Assembly (NCBI GenBank): GCA_902522385.1
Contig: CABYVK010000003.1
Coordinates: 1-64,000, forward strand
Direction of reading: 5' to 3'
DNA: 64,000 bases
DNA from: an uncultured Pelagibacteraceae bacterium
GTDB taxonomy: Bacteria; Pseudomonadota; Alphaproteobacteria; Pelagibacterales; Pelagibacteraceae
In this document: positions 36,320 to 44,462 of the stretch, in pieces
Numbering within the stretch: the stretch's first letter is position 1
How the letters are laid out: each line of letters begins with the position of its first letter
The notes under the pieces: model-generated
The model's database searches: none
Seen by the model: only the letters and a program-made list of their open reading frames with translations
What the model was told of the DNA's origin: nothing
Position numbers and translations under genes: made by a program

Positions 36320-37731
36320 TGCCTAAGAAAAAAAGTAAAAAAGTTAAAAAGAATGGAAAAGGTGTTGGTGGAAAAGCAGATGTCCATGCACACGAAGAAG
36401 GTAAAAGAAATAAAAGTTTATTAGGACATAATGCTATCTTCACTCCTGAAGTAATAGACGACATTCATATAAAAGCTCAATTAGGAAGATACAGAATGCG
36501 TGGAATGGCATTAATGAAAAAAATTCCTACTTTTGATGATTTAGTGTTCTTGCCTGGAACCCTAACTAGATTTGTAATCGAAGGTTACAGAGAAAAATGT
36601 GAAACAAAGACTGTAATAGGTCCAAGATGTGAAAATCCGATTGAGTTAGATATCCCGGTTTATATTACAGGAATGAGTTTTGGTGCGCTATCTTATGAAG
36701 CAAAAACTGCTTTAGCAAGAGGAGCAACTATGGCCGGCAGTGCTACATGTTCAGGTGAAGGTGGAATGATACCTGACGAAAGAAGATATTCTGAAAAATG
36801 GTATTACCAATGTATTCAATCAAGATATGGATTTAACCCACATCATGCCCAATTAGCAGATGGTATTGAGGTATTTATTGGACAAGGTCAAAAAGTTGGA
36901 ATGGGTGGACACTTAATGGGTCAAAAAGTTACTGATCAAGTTGCTGAGATGAGATCATTGCCATCAGGTATTGACCAAAGATCTCCGGCGAGACACCCTG
37001 ACTGGTTAGGACCAGATGATTTAGCTTTAAAAGTAGAAGAGTTAAGACAATTAACAAAAAATAAAGTGCCAATTCAATTAAAATTAGGTGCGTCTAAAGT
37101 TTATGATGATGTACGTATGGCTGCAAAATGTGATCCTGATTCAATTTACTTAGATGGGATGGAAGGTTCTACTGGAGCTGGCCCACATATTGCTGCTGCA
37201 AATACTGGTATTCCTGGTATTGCTGCAATTCGAGAAGCTAGAAGAGCGATCGATGATGTTGGTAAAACTGGAAAAGTAACATTAATTTATGCTGGTGGAG
37301 TAAGAGATGGTGCAGACATGGCTAAAGCTTTAGCTCTTGGAGCTGATGCAATCGCTATTGGTACTGGTTCAATGATTGCATTAAACTGCAACAAAGATAT
37401 CCCAGAAGCTGACTTTGAAAAAGAGATGGGAGTAAAAGCAGGTGAATGTTATCACTGCCATACAGGACGTTGCCCAGTTGGTGTTGCAACTCAAGATCCT
37501 AAATTAAGAGCAAGATTAAACCCTGATGATGCAGCATTAAGAGTTTACAATTATCTTCACTCAATGACTTTAGAGGCTCAGCTGCTAGCTAGAGCATGTG
37601 GTAAAACTAATATCCACTCTTTAGAGCCAGAAGATTTAGCTGCTTTAACATCAGAGGCATCAGCATTAGCTAAAGTTCCACTGGCTGGAACTAACTACAC
37701 TGTTGGTGTTGATAATTATCACAAAATATAG
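36319..37731 (+). CDS. mgsC: N-methylglutamate synthase, FMN-binding glutamate-synthase-like subunit
   Basis: This 470-aa protein is the FMN/iron-sulfur domain of GltB. It has YITGMSFGALSYEAKTALARGA (FMN barrel), GGHLMGQKVTDQVAEMR, QLKLGASKVYDDV, YLDGMEGSTGAGPHIAA, LIYAGGVRDGADMAKALALGADAIAIGTG and the cluster motif CYHCHTGRCPVGVATQDP, with three cysteines expected for a 3Fe-4S centre. The N-terminus is lysine-rich (MPKKKSKKVKKNGKG), like the downstream 136-aa protein. It forms N-methylglutamate with MgsA and MgsB. Confidence 0.9.
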   Translation: MPKKKSKKVKKNGKGVGGKADVHAHEEGKRNKSLLGHNAIFTPEVIDDIHIKAQLGRYRMRGMALMKKIPTFDDLVFLPGTLTRFVIEGYREKCETKTVIGPRCENPIELDIPVYITGMSFGALSYEAKTALARGATMAGSATCSGEGGMIPDERRYSEKWYYQCIQSRYGFNPHHAQLADGIEVFIGQGQKVGMGGHLMGQKVTDQVAEMRSLPSGIDQRSPARHPDWLGPDDLALKVEELRQLTKNKVPIQLKLGASKVYDDVRMAAKCDPDSIYLDGMEGSTGAGPHIAAANTGIPGIAAIREARRAIDDVGKTGKVTLIYAGGVRDGADMAKALALGADAIAIGTGSMIALNCNKDIPEADFEKEMGVKAGECYHCHTGRCPVGVATQDPKLRARLNPDDAALRVYNYLHSMTLEAQLLARACGKTNIHSLEPEDLAALTSEASALAKVPLAGTNYTVGVDNYHKI

Positions 37732-37739
37732 AAATAGTT

Positions 37740-38150
37740 ATGCCAAAGAAAAAAAATAAAAAGTTATCAAAAGCTAAAGAGATCAAGGGTCAATTAGGTA
37801 AAAAAAAAGAGACGGCTAGAGAAAAAATGATTGGTCAGTCTATTGGTTACAGATATGATGTTAATCTTTTACCTGACTATTCAAAAATAACTCCATTTCT
37901 TAAGAAATATATAGAAGCAATGGGATGGGATGATTTAAATTGGTTGGAAGATGTCCATATGGGCTATGAAGAAGATAGACCTGCGGTATTCTGCAGAAAT
38001 GCAAACGGTTGGGTTACTATTCCAAGTTCAATTAAGCTTCCAAATAATCAACAAGATAGAGACATGATTGCTAGAGAACTTTTAGTTAAGTTTCAAATGT
38101 CTCCTAAACATCCCCTTGTTGATTTGAAAAAAGCATACTTAAAATTTTAG
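37740..38150 (+). CDS. Unknown 136-aa protein at the end of the gmaS-mgs operon
   Basis: I do not recognise this gene. It is soluble, with a lysine-rich start (MPKKKNKKLSKAKEI) very like that of MgsC (MPKKKSKKVKKNGKG). Then come NLLPDYSKITPFLKKYIEAMGWDDLNWLEDVHMGYEEDRP and FCRNANGWVTIPSSIKLPNNQQD, with several tryptophans. It starts 8 bases after the mgsC stop and is followed by the operon terminator. It may be an accessory factor for N-methylglutamate synthase; that is a guess from position only. Confidence 0.7.
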   Translation: MPKKKNKKLSKAKEIKGQLGKKKETAREKMIGQSIGYRYDVNLLPDYSKITPFLKKYIEAMGWDDLNWLEDVHMGYEEDRPAVFCRNANGWVTIPSSIKLPNNQQDRDMIARELLVKFQMSPKHPLVDLKKAYLKF

Positions 38151-38177
38151 ACTTACAATCAAGAGTTGATTATTTCT

Positions 38178-38205
38178 AAAAACCTATTGTGCATAATAGG
38201 TTTTT
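38178..38205 (+). terminator. Terminator after the gmaS-mgs operon
   Basis: An 11-bp stem AAAAACCTATT/AATAGGTTTTT with a GTGCAT loop sits 27 bases after the stop of the 136-aa gene. The A/T ends make it look bidirectional; the plus-strand T run suits termination before amt. Confidence 0.75.
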
Positions 38206-38274
38206 AACAACTTTTATATTTGTATCGAATCATAAAATTTAATAGGGTTTCAAAAACTAATATGGAGAGAGAAT

Positions 38275-39675
38275 ATGACTGATCAGTTAGGCGCTCTTAC
38301 AACCATATTTACAGAATTTTACTACTGGGTAACAGTAGTGCTGATGTTTTTAATTCACGTCGGTTTCTGTATGTATGAAGTTGGAGCTTCTCGATACAAA
38401 CACCATCAACATACTCTTATGAAAAACACGATGCTGATACCGCTGGTTACAGTAACATGGTTTTTATTTGGTTGGTGGATTTACTGGGCTTTTCCAACAG
38501 GACCTGGATTAGCACCATCAATAATGAATGAAAGCGCTGCACTTGTGACAGATGAATCTGCATTCAGTGCTACGTGGTATACAGCAACAAGTGAATTAAT
38601 GGCTGTCAATTTAGGAGACCATATATCTGGTGTCTTCTGGGCTGCCTTTTTACTTTTCTCTTGGACAGCTGCTTCTATCGTTTCTGGAGCAATCATTGAA
38701 AGAATTACGACTTTTGCATTTGGTATTTTAGCAATTGCAATTGGTTCTGTGTTTTGGACAATTGATGCTGCATGGGGATGGCACTTCGATGGTTGGATGT
38801 TAAAACTTTTAGGGTATCATGATGCATACGCATCAGGGGTAATTCACGCAATTGCTGGCGGATTTGCCTTAGGTGTTCTGATGGTTTTAGGACCACGAAT
38901 TGGTAAGTTCTCATCAAGCGGTGAACCAAGAAACATTGGGCCAAGAAATCCTTGGTTAGTAACAGTAGGATTATTTTTAATTTATACTGGTTTCTGGGGA
39001 TTTTACGCAGCGTGTAACATACCTATTTTCGATCTAGGACCTGAGTATGGTATGGAAGGTATATCTTACTGGACAGCAACTAATATTTACGTAACGCCTA
39101 CTACACTTAGTGGTATTACATTTAACTTCTTGATGTCATTATCAGGAGGGTTATTAGCTGGATACTGGATTGCTAAAGGAGATCCTTTCTGGACTTATTC
39201 AAGTGGTCTAGCAGGTATTATCTGTGCTTCTGCAGGTAACGATTTATATCATCCAATACAAGCAATGATAATTGGTATGATCGGTGTTGTTATTTCGTAC
39301 AAACTACATTATTGGGTTGAGCGTAAGTTCAAAATTGATGATGCAGTAGGTGCCGTAGCTGTGCATGGTTATGCTGGATTTATAGGTCTAGTAATATGTG
39401 GTTTTGTTTTAAATGGTTATCCATCATCTGGTTACAGTGTTGGGGCTATGTGGGACGGAACAACTTATGCAACAATTAATCCATTAGGACAGTTCATCGG
39501 AGCATTAATAATGTTCGTTGTTCTTGGACTAATACCAGGCTACATCATAGCTAAAGTTCTTAACGGCATGGGCAAATTAAGAATCCCTCGTGAAGTTGAG
39601 ATAGCTGGATTAGACTATGAAATGATGGAAACTGCTAAGGAAGATGAAAAAGCAGTTGCATCTGCAACCAGGTAA
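38275..39675 (+). CDS. amt: Ammonium/methylammonium transporter (Amt family, divergent)
   Basis: This 466-aa inner-membrane channel has about eleven helices. The twin pore histidines appear in GYHDAYASGVIHAIAGG and AVAVHGYAGFIGL. The usual DxAGGxVVH signature is altered to DAYASGVIH, and the first helix region (TEFYYWVTVVLMFLIHVGFCMYEVGASRYKH) is also divergent, so it belongs to a distant Amt branch. GGAGAGAG lies 7 bases before the ATG. It sits between gmaS/mgs and glnT, which suits uptake of ammonium or methylammonium. No GlnK gene is nearby. It is followed 11 bases later by a 76-aa membrane gene. Confidence 0.85.
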   Translation: MTDQLGALTTIFTEFYYWVTVVLMFLIHVGFCMYEVGASRYKHHQHTLMKNTMLIPLVTVTWFLFGWWIYWAFPTGPGLAPSIMNESAALVTDESAFSATWYTATSELMAVNLGDHISGVFWAAFLLFSWTAASIVSGAIIERITTFAFGILAIAIGSVFWTIDAAWGWHFDGWMLKLLGYHDAYASGVIHAIAGGFALGVLMVLGPRIGKFSSSGEPRNIGPRNPWLVTVGLFLIYTGFWGFYAACNIPIFDLGPEYGMEGISYWTATNIYVTPTTLSGITFNFLMSLSGGLLAGYWIAKGDPFWTYSSGLAGIICASAGNDLYHPIQAMIIGMIGVVISYKLHYWVERKFKIDDAVGAVAVHGYAGFIGLVICGFVLNGYPSSGYSVGAMWDGTTYATINPLGQFIGALIMFVVLGLIPGYIIAKVLNGMGKLRIPREVEIAGLDYEMMETAKEDEKAVASATR

Positions 39676-39686
39676 AGGAGAAAAAT

Positions 39687-39917
39687 ATGGCTACAGTTAC
39701 AAACTGGATAGATCATCTTAATAAGCCAGCAGAAGAAGTTGTTGGTGCAATTTACCCTGGAGCTGGATCTGTTGAAGGCATACTGGTAATCATTGCATTG
39801 ATCTTATGGGTTGGTTGGCACATTCTAACAGCAAAATCAGAAAGCGATGAACTTTCAAGACTTGCTAGGAAAAAACATAGTGCTAACGATCACAAAAGCA
39901 ATATTACCGATTGGTAA
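39687..39917 (+). CDS. 76-aa single-span membrane protein co-transcribed with amt
   Basis: This 76-aa protein has one transmembrane helix (about 27-46, VEGILVIIALILWVGWHILTA) and a charged C-terminal tail (SESDELSRLARKKHSANDHKS). AAAGGAGA lies just upstream of the ATG and a strong terminator follows. It starts 11 bases after the amt stop. I know no family; its location invites the idea of a small Amt regulator or assembly partner. The function is not shown by sequence. Confidence 0.7.
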   Translation: MATVTNWIDHLNKPAEEVVGAIYPGAGSVEGILVIIALILWVGWHILTAKSESDELSRLARKKHSANDHKSNITDW

Positions 39918-39933
39918 TTTAAAATAAAAATTT

Positions 39934-39964
39934 GGGCGCTACTTGAATGTGGCGCCCTTTTTTT
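39934..39964 (+). terminator. Intrinsic terminator after the amt operon
   Basis: GGGCGCTAC and GTGGCGCCC form a 9-bp stem (one T-G wobble) with a 6-base TTGAAT loop and a run of seven T residues. It is the strongest terminator in the window. It lies across the start of the ORF-track frame 39943, so that start is not real. Confidence 0.92.
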
Positions 39965-39975
39965 ACACTAATCTT

Positions 39976-40125
39976 ATGGAAGATAATAAAGAAGAATTAA
40001 GACCCTCAAAAATGAGAGGTGTTGCTTTTCCTAAGGCTAAGTATGGCGTAATACTAGCTGTGATTGTAATTATTGTTGTTAATTTAATTTATTATAAAGA
40101 AACAATTTTATCTTTTTTTAAATAA
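39976..40125 (+). CDS. 49-aa single-span membrane peptide
   Basis: The ORF track starts this frame at a TTG at 39943 inside the terminator stem. I take the ATG at 39976, giving 49 aa: MEDNKEELRPSKMRG, a lysine patch, then one helix (about 24-40, YGVILAVIVIIVVNLIYY) and a KETILSFFK tail. It precedes the GlnT-like gene by 17 bases. Only 11 bases separate the terminator's T run from this ATG, so it may be translated from a leaderless or readthrough transcript. Function unknown. Confidence 0.5.
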   Translation: MEDNKEELRPSKMRGVAFPKAKYGVILAVIVIIVVNLIYYKETILSFFK

Positions 40126-40142
40126 TTGTGTTAACTTAGATC

Positions 40143-41468
40143 GTGTCTAAAGATTTATTTAAAATAGCTAAACAAAAAGAAATTAAATATTTTTTAATTA
40201 GTTTCGTAGATTTGTTTGGCGTATTAAGATCAAAACTAGTCCCTGCACATGCTATTAAAGAGATGCAAGTTGCAGGAGCAGGTTTTGCAGGTTTTGCTGC
40301 TTGGTTAGATATGACACCTGCTGACTCTGATATGTTTGGAATTCCTGATCCAGATAGCTTAATCCAGCTTCCTTGGAACAAAGAGGTAGGATGGTTAGCT
40401 TCTGATCTATGGATGAATGGTAAACCAGTAGATGCGTCGCCTAGGGTAATGTTAAAAAATCAAATAAAAAAACTTAAAAAACAAAATTTAACAATGAAAT
40501 CAGGTGTTGAGTGTGAATATTTTTTGATTTCACCTGATGGCGGCTCAATTGCAGATCCAAGAGATACACAATCCAAGCCTTGTTATGATCAATCAGCATT
40601 AATGAGAAGGTATGATCTAATTAAGGAAATTTGTGACTGTATGATTGAAATGGGATGGGGCCCATATCAAAATGATCATGAAGATGCTAATGGACAATTT
40701 GAAATGAATTGGGATTATTCAGATTGCTTAAAAACAGCAGATAGACATACTTTTTTTAAATTTATGGTAAAAACAATTGCTGAAAAGCACGGATTGAGAG
40801 CAACATTTATGCCTAAACCATTCGAAAATCTGACAGGTAACGGTTGTCATGCCCATGTATCTGTTTGGCAAGGTAGTAAAAATAAATTCTTAGACAATAA
40901 AGATAAACTAGGTTTAAGTAAAATGGCGTATAATTTTTTAGGTGGAGTAATTAAAAATGCTTCATCTTTATCTGCATTTTTTAACCCAACAATAAATAGC
41001 TATCGGAGAATTAACGCACCACCAACTAAGTCTGGAGCATCGTGGTCACCAAGTAGTATATCCTACACGGGTAATAATAGAACACATATGATTAGAATAC
41101 CTGATCCAGGAAGGTTTGAATTAAGATTGATGGATGGTTCTGCTAATCCTTACTTGTTACAAGCAAGCGTTTTAGCAGCAGGTCTATATGGTTTAAAAAA
41201 TAAAGTTAATCCAGGTGAACCTTTGGATTGTAATATGTATGAAGACCATGCAAAGTATCCTGACTTACCAAAACTGCCTGATAAACTTACACATTCTTTG
41301 AATTTATTACAAAATAATAAAGAAATGAATGAAGCTTTTGGAAAAGAAACAATCAATAGTTATATAAAACTCAGAAAATCTGAAATTGAGGAATTTGATA
41401 ATAAAGAAAACTTCGATAAGTCCAAACCTGTAACTCAATGGGAAAGACAAAATACTTTAGACTGTTAA
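40143..41468 (+). CDS. glnT: Glutamine synthetase-like protein (type III/GlnT, GmaS paralogue)
   Basis: This 441-aa GS-fold protein uses a GTG start at 40143, the only start in the frame after the upstream gene. Motifs: KSGVECEYFLISPDGG (ATP/metal), QNDHEDANGQFEMNWDYSD, TGNGCHAHVSVWQGS, TINSYRRIN, and IPDPGRFELRLMDGSANPYLLQAS. It resembles GmaS strongly but is shorter. Its own substrate could be ammonium (glutamine synthesis) or an amine. It is one base upstream of the ammonia-lyase-like gene and downstream of amt. Confidence 0.8.
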   Translation: MSKDLFKIAKQKEIKYFLISFVDLFGVLRSKLVPAHAIKEMQVAGAGFAGFAAWLDMTPADSDMFGIPDPDSLIQLPWNKEVGWLASDLWMNGKPVDASPRVMLKNQIKKLKKQNLTMKSGVECEYFLISPDGGSIADPRDTQSKPCYDQSALMRRYDLIKEICDCMIEMGWGPYQNDHEDANGQFEMNWDYSDCLKTADRHTFFKFMVKTIAEKHGLRATFMPKPFENLTGNGCHAHVSVWQGSKNKFLDNKDKLGLSKMAYNFLGGVIKNASSLSAFFNPTINSYRRINAPPTKSGASWSPSSISYTGNNRTHMIRIPDPGRFELRLMDGSANPYLLQASVLAAGLYGLKNKVNPGEPLDCNMYEDHAKYPDLPKLPDKLTHSLNLLQNNKEMNEAFGKETINSYIKLRKSEIEEFDNKENFDKSKPVTQWERQNTLDC

Positions 41469-41469
41469 A

Positions 41470-42603
41470 GTGAAGAGTTTAAAAAGTATTAAGAACTGGA
41501 CACTTACAAAATCTTTAAAAAATAATAATTTTGGTTTTAAAAGAAATTATGTTTTAAGATTTGTCCCTTCATTACTATTAACAAACGCTTTTAAATCAAT
41601 TTCCAGTTGGAAAAATTATAAAGCAACCCCACTATTAAAGCTTGAGAAATTACAAAAAAATTTAAAACTTAATAGTGTTTTTTATAAAGATGAATCTAAA
41701 AGATTTCATTTAAAATCATTTAAAGCTTTAGGTGGAGCTTATGCTGTTGAAAAAATATCTAAAGGAAAAAAAAATATAATCATTTCCTCAGCAACCGCTG
41801 GGAACCATGGAAGATCTGTAGCATGGGGTGCTAAAAGGTTGGGTTTAAAATGTAAAATATTTGTTAGTCAATACGTTAGTGACACAAGAGTTAAAGAAAT
41901 TAAAAAATTCGGTGCCGAAGTAATAAGAGTTAAGGGTGATTATGAAAATTCACTTAACGAATGTAAAAAGTTATCAAAAAAAAATAATTGGAAAATTGTT
42001 CAAGATGTTTCAACAAAAGAATATAAATTAGTTCCTCAACTTACCATGGCAGGATATTCCATAATGATTAAAGAAATTTCTAAACAAACAAATCAATATA
42101 TAACCCATATTTTCTTACAAGCTGGTGTTGGTGGTATGGCTGCTGGTGTAGTTGCTGGTGTTGCAAAATATTTTAAAAGAATTCCAAAGATCATAATTGT
42201 TGAGCCTGATAGAGCTGATTGTGTTCTTCAAAGCATAAAACACAATAAATTAAAAAAAATTAAAATTAAAAAGGAGAGCATCATGGGTGGTATGTCATGT
42301 AATGAAATGTCATATATTCCTTGGCAAATATTGAAAAAAACGAGCAATTGTTGTGTGTCTGTAAGTGATCGAAATATTGCTAAAACTGTAGCGATGTTGA
42401 AAGACAAAAAGCTTAGTAAAAATTCAATAATTGGTGGAGAGTGCTCTGCACCTGGTATTATAAGCCTGGTAGGCGTTTGTAATAATACTAAAACTAAAAA
42501 ACTTTTAGAGCTTAACGAAAATTCTAATGTTTTGGTAATAGGATGCGAAGGTAATGCAGATGTAAAACTTTACAAACAACTGTTATCTAAAGGCAGAAAA
42601 TAA
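41470..42603 (+). CDS. Diaminopropionate ammonia-lyase-like PLP enzyme
   Basis: This 377-aa fold type II PLP enzyme starts at GTG. The FHLKSFKALGGAYA segment (PLP lysine Lys85) and ATAGNHGRSVAWGAKRLG, QDVSTKEYKLVPQLTMAGYS and EPDRADCVLQS with GGMSCNEMSYIPWQIL follow diaminopropionate ammonia-lyase rather than threonine synthase. The enzyme would release ammonia and pyruvate from 2,3-diaminopropionate or a similar amino acid. It is one base from glnT, so its ammonia may be re-assimilated by that enzyme. Serine/threonine dehydratase activity is an alternative. Confidence 0.7.
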   Translation: MKSLKSIKNWTLTKSLKNNNFGFKRNYVLRFVPSLLLTNAFKSISSWKNYKATPLLKLEKLQKNLKLNSVFYKDESKRFHLKSFKALGGAYAVEKISKGKKNIIISSATAGNHGRSVAWGAKRLGLKCKIFVSQYVSDTRVKEIKKFGAEVIRVKGDYENSLNECKKLSKKNNWKIVQDVSTKEYKLVPQLTMAGYSIMIKEISKQTNQYITHIFLQAGVGGMAAGVVAGVAKYFKRIPKIIIVEPDRADCVLQSIKHNKLKKIKIKKESIMGGMSCNEMSYIPWQILKKTSNCCVSVSDRNIAKTVAMLKDKKLSKNSIIGGECSAPGIISLVGVCNNTKTKKLLELNENSNVLVIGCEGNADVKLYKQLLSKGRK

Positions 42604-42609
42604 ATTCAC

Positions 42610-44031
42610 ATGAAAAAAAATGCAATATTTTGGATTAGAGAAGATTTTAGAATTGAACATAATCCTGCATTATCTTTTGCGAGTCAAAATCACGATAACG
42701 TTGTAGCACTGTTTATTTATAATAAAACTGATTTTGATAAAAAAAGGGAAGCACAAAAATGGTGGCTATATAAGTCTCTAGAGGAATTTAAATCAGAATT
42801 ATTTAAATATAAAATCAATCTTCAAATATTAGAGGGGGACGAGCTAGATGTATTATCAAAAATTAAAAAAAAAGATAATATTTCTGTATATTGGAATAAA
42901 ATATATGAACCAGATGTAATTGCTAAAGGAAAAAAAATAAGAGATGCTTTTCTAAAAAACGAAGTTGAGTTCAAATATTTTAAAGGAAATATTCTTAATG
43001 AGTTTCAAGAAGTAACTAAAAATGACGGTACACCTTTTAAAGTATTTAGTCCATTCTGGAGAAATGCTGAAGAGAAATATCTTAGTTTGCCCCCAAGCAA
43101 AAATTATGTTGTAAAAAAAAAAGTTAAATTAATTTCTTTTTTTAAAAACAGTATTGAACCTAAAAAAATTTTACCAAAAAAAAATTGGTATAAAAAATTT
43201 GAGAAATACTGGAAAGTTTCTGAAAATGATTCGAAAAAAGTTCTTAATAATTTAATTGAAAAAAAAATTAAAGATTATGGAACAGCTAGAGATTATCCAT
43301 CAATCGAAGGTACATCAAAATTGTCTCCATACATTAAACATGGTCAAATTCACGTAAGTACTATTTGGCAAAAATGTAATGAAATAAAATCTAAAGGAAT
43401 TGGCTATAGGAAATATATCAATGAATTAGGGTGGCGTGAATTTTCACATAGTTTAATTAATTATTTTCCCGAATTTTTAAAAGGTAATTATAGAAAAGAA
43501 TTTGATAAATTTCCTTGGGTAAAAAATGATAAATTTTTGAAGGCATGGAAATCAGGAATGACAGGCTATCCTATTGTGGATGCTGGAATGAGAGAATTAT
43601 ATGAAACTGGATGGATGCATAACAGAATTCGAATGGTTGTTGGTTCCTTTCTTGTAAAACATTTAAGAATTAATTGGACTGAAGGTGAGAAACATTTCAG
43701 AAATTGTTTATTAGATTTCAATAAAGCAAATAATGTAGCTCAATGGCAATGGGTTGCTGGTTGTGGCGCTGATGCTGCACCTTACTTTAGAATATTTAAT
43801 CCGATTTTGCAGGGAGAAAAATTTGATAAGGAAGGTTTGTATGTAAAAAAATGGGTTCCTGAATTAAGCAAAGTGCCAAAAAAATACATTCATAAACCAT
43901 GGGAAATGGAATTAAAGTATCAAGAAGCTATAAAAACAATTATTGGCAAAGATTACCCAGGCCCTATTGTTGTTCATGAAAAAGCTAGAGCTGCAGCTCT
44001 TGAAGCGTTTCAATCTTTGAAGAAAAAATAA
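42610..44031 (+). CDS. phrB: Deoxyribodipyrimidine photolyase
   Basis: This 473-aa class I photolyase/cryptochrome repairs UV-induced cyclobutane pyrimidine dimers with blue light. N-terminal IFWIREDFRIEHNPAL begins the antenna domain. GTARDYPSIEGTSKLSPYIKHGQIH, NELGWREFSHSLINYFP, TGYPIVDAGMRELYETGWMHNRIRMVVGSFLVKHLRINW and NNVAQWQWVAGCGADAAPYFRIFNP form the FAD domain. The tryptophan electron path (GWREF, TGWMHNR, QWQWVAG) looks intact. Downstream it converges with yjbQ across an 8-base gap. Confidence 0.94.
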   Translation: MKKNAIFWIREDFRIEHNPALSFASQNHDNVVALFIYNKTDFDKKREAQKWWLYKSLEEFKSELFKYKINLQILEGDELDVLSKIKKKDNISVYWNKIYEPDVIAKGKKIRDAFLKNEVEFKYFKGNILNEFQEVTKNDGTPFKVFSPFWRNAEEKYLSLPPSKNYVVKKKVKLISFFKNSIEPKKILPKKNWYKKFEKYWKVSENDSKKVLNNLIEKKIKDYGTARDYPSIEGTSKLSPYIKHGQIHVSTIWQKCNEIKSKGIGYRKYINELGWREFSHSLINYFPEFLKGNYRKEFDKFPWVKNDKFLKAWKSGMTGYPIVDAGMRELYETGWMHNRIRMVVGSFLVKHLRINWTEGEKHFRNCLLDFNKANNVAQWQWVAGCGADAAPYFRIFNPILQGEKFDKEGLYVKKWVPELSKVPKKYIHKPWEMELKYQEAIKTIIGKDYPGPIVVHEKARAAALEAFQSLKKK

Positions 44032-44039
44032 ATTTAATT

Positions 44040-44462
44040 TTATTCTCCAATAAAATGATGAATAATAGTTCTTTTTTGAGCCTCTAATCTGTGTTCAAAT
44101 AAATATATGCCCTGCCAAGTTCCGAGCAACAATTCACTATCTTTCACACTTAGAGAAATTTGATTATTTGTTAATGTCGATTTAATATGTGCAGGCATAT
44201 CATCTTTTCCCTCCGTAGTATGAACATATAGTTTTTTGTCCATAGGAGCTAATTTATCAAAATAATTTATCAAATCTGTTTGTACATCTGGATCTGCATT
44301 TTCTTGAACAATTAATGAGGCGCTTGTGTGTTGAACACTTAAATTAAGAATACCATTTTTAAAGTTATTTTGACCAATCCAATGAATTGTATCATTAGTA
44401 AACTCATATAACTTTTGACCATTAGTCTTAATTTGAAGATTATAAAATTCTTGTTTAATCAA
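44040..44462 (-). CDS. YjbQ/UPF0047 family protein
   Basis: This 140-aa protein belongs to the YjbQ family (UPF0047), reported to have weak thiamine-phosphate synthase activity. Signature SVQHTSASLIVQENADPDVQTDL and GTWQGIYLFEHR are both present. The start is a TTG at 44462 that overlaps the zapE stop as TTGA; no alternative ATG exists in the first 90 residues. It is the last gene of the csaA-to-yjbQ block. Confidence 0.9.
   Translation of the reverse strand: MIKQEFYNLQIKTNGQKLYEFTNDTIHWIGQNNFKNGILNLSVQHTSASLIVQENADPDVQTDLINYFDKLAPMDKKLYVHTTEGKDDMPAHIKSTLTNNQISLSVKDSELLLGTWQGIYLFEHRLEAQKRTIIHHFIGE

Noticed and set aside
39943-39975. Extension of the 49-aa peptide back to the TTG at 39943
   Set aside because: These bases form the loop, 3' arm and T run of the strong terminator after the amt operon, so they are very unlikely to be coding.
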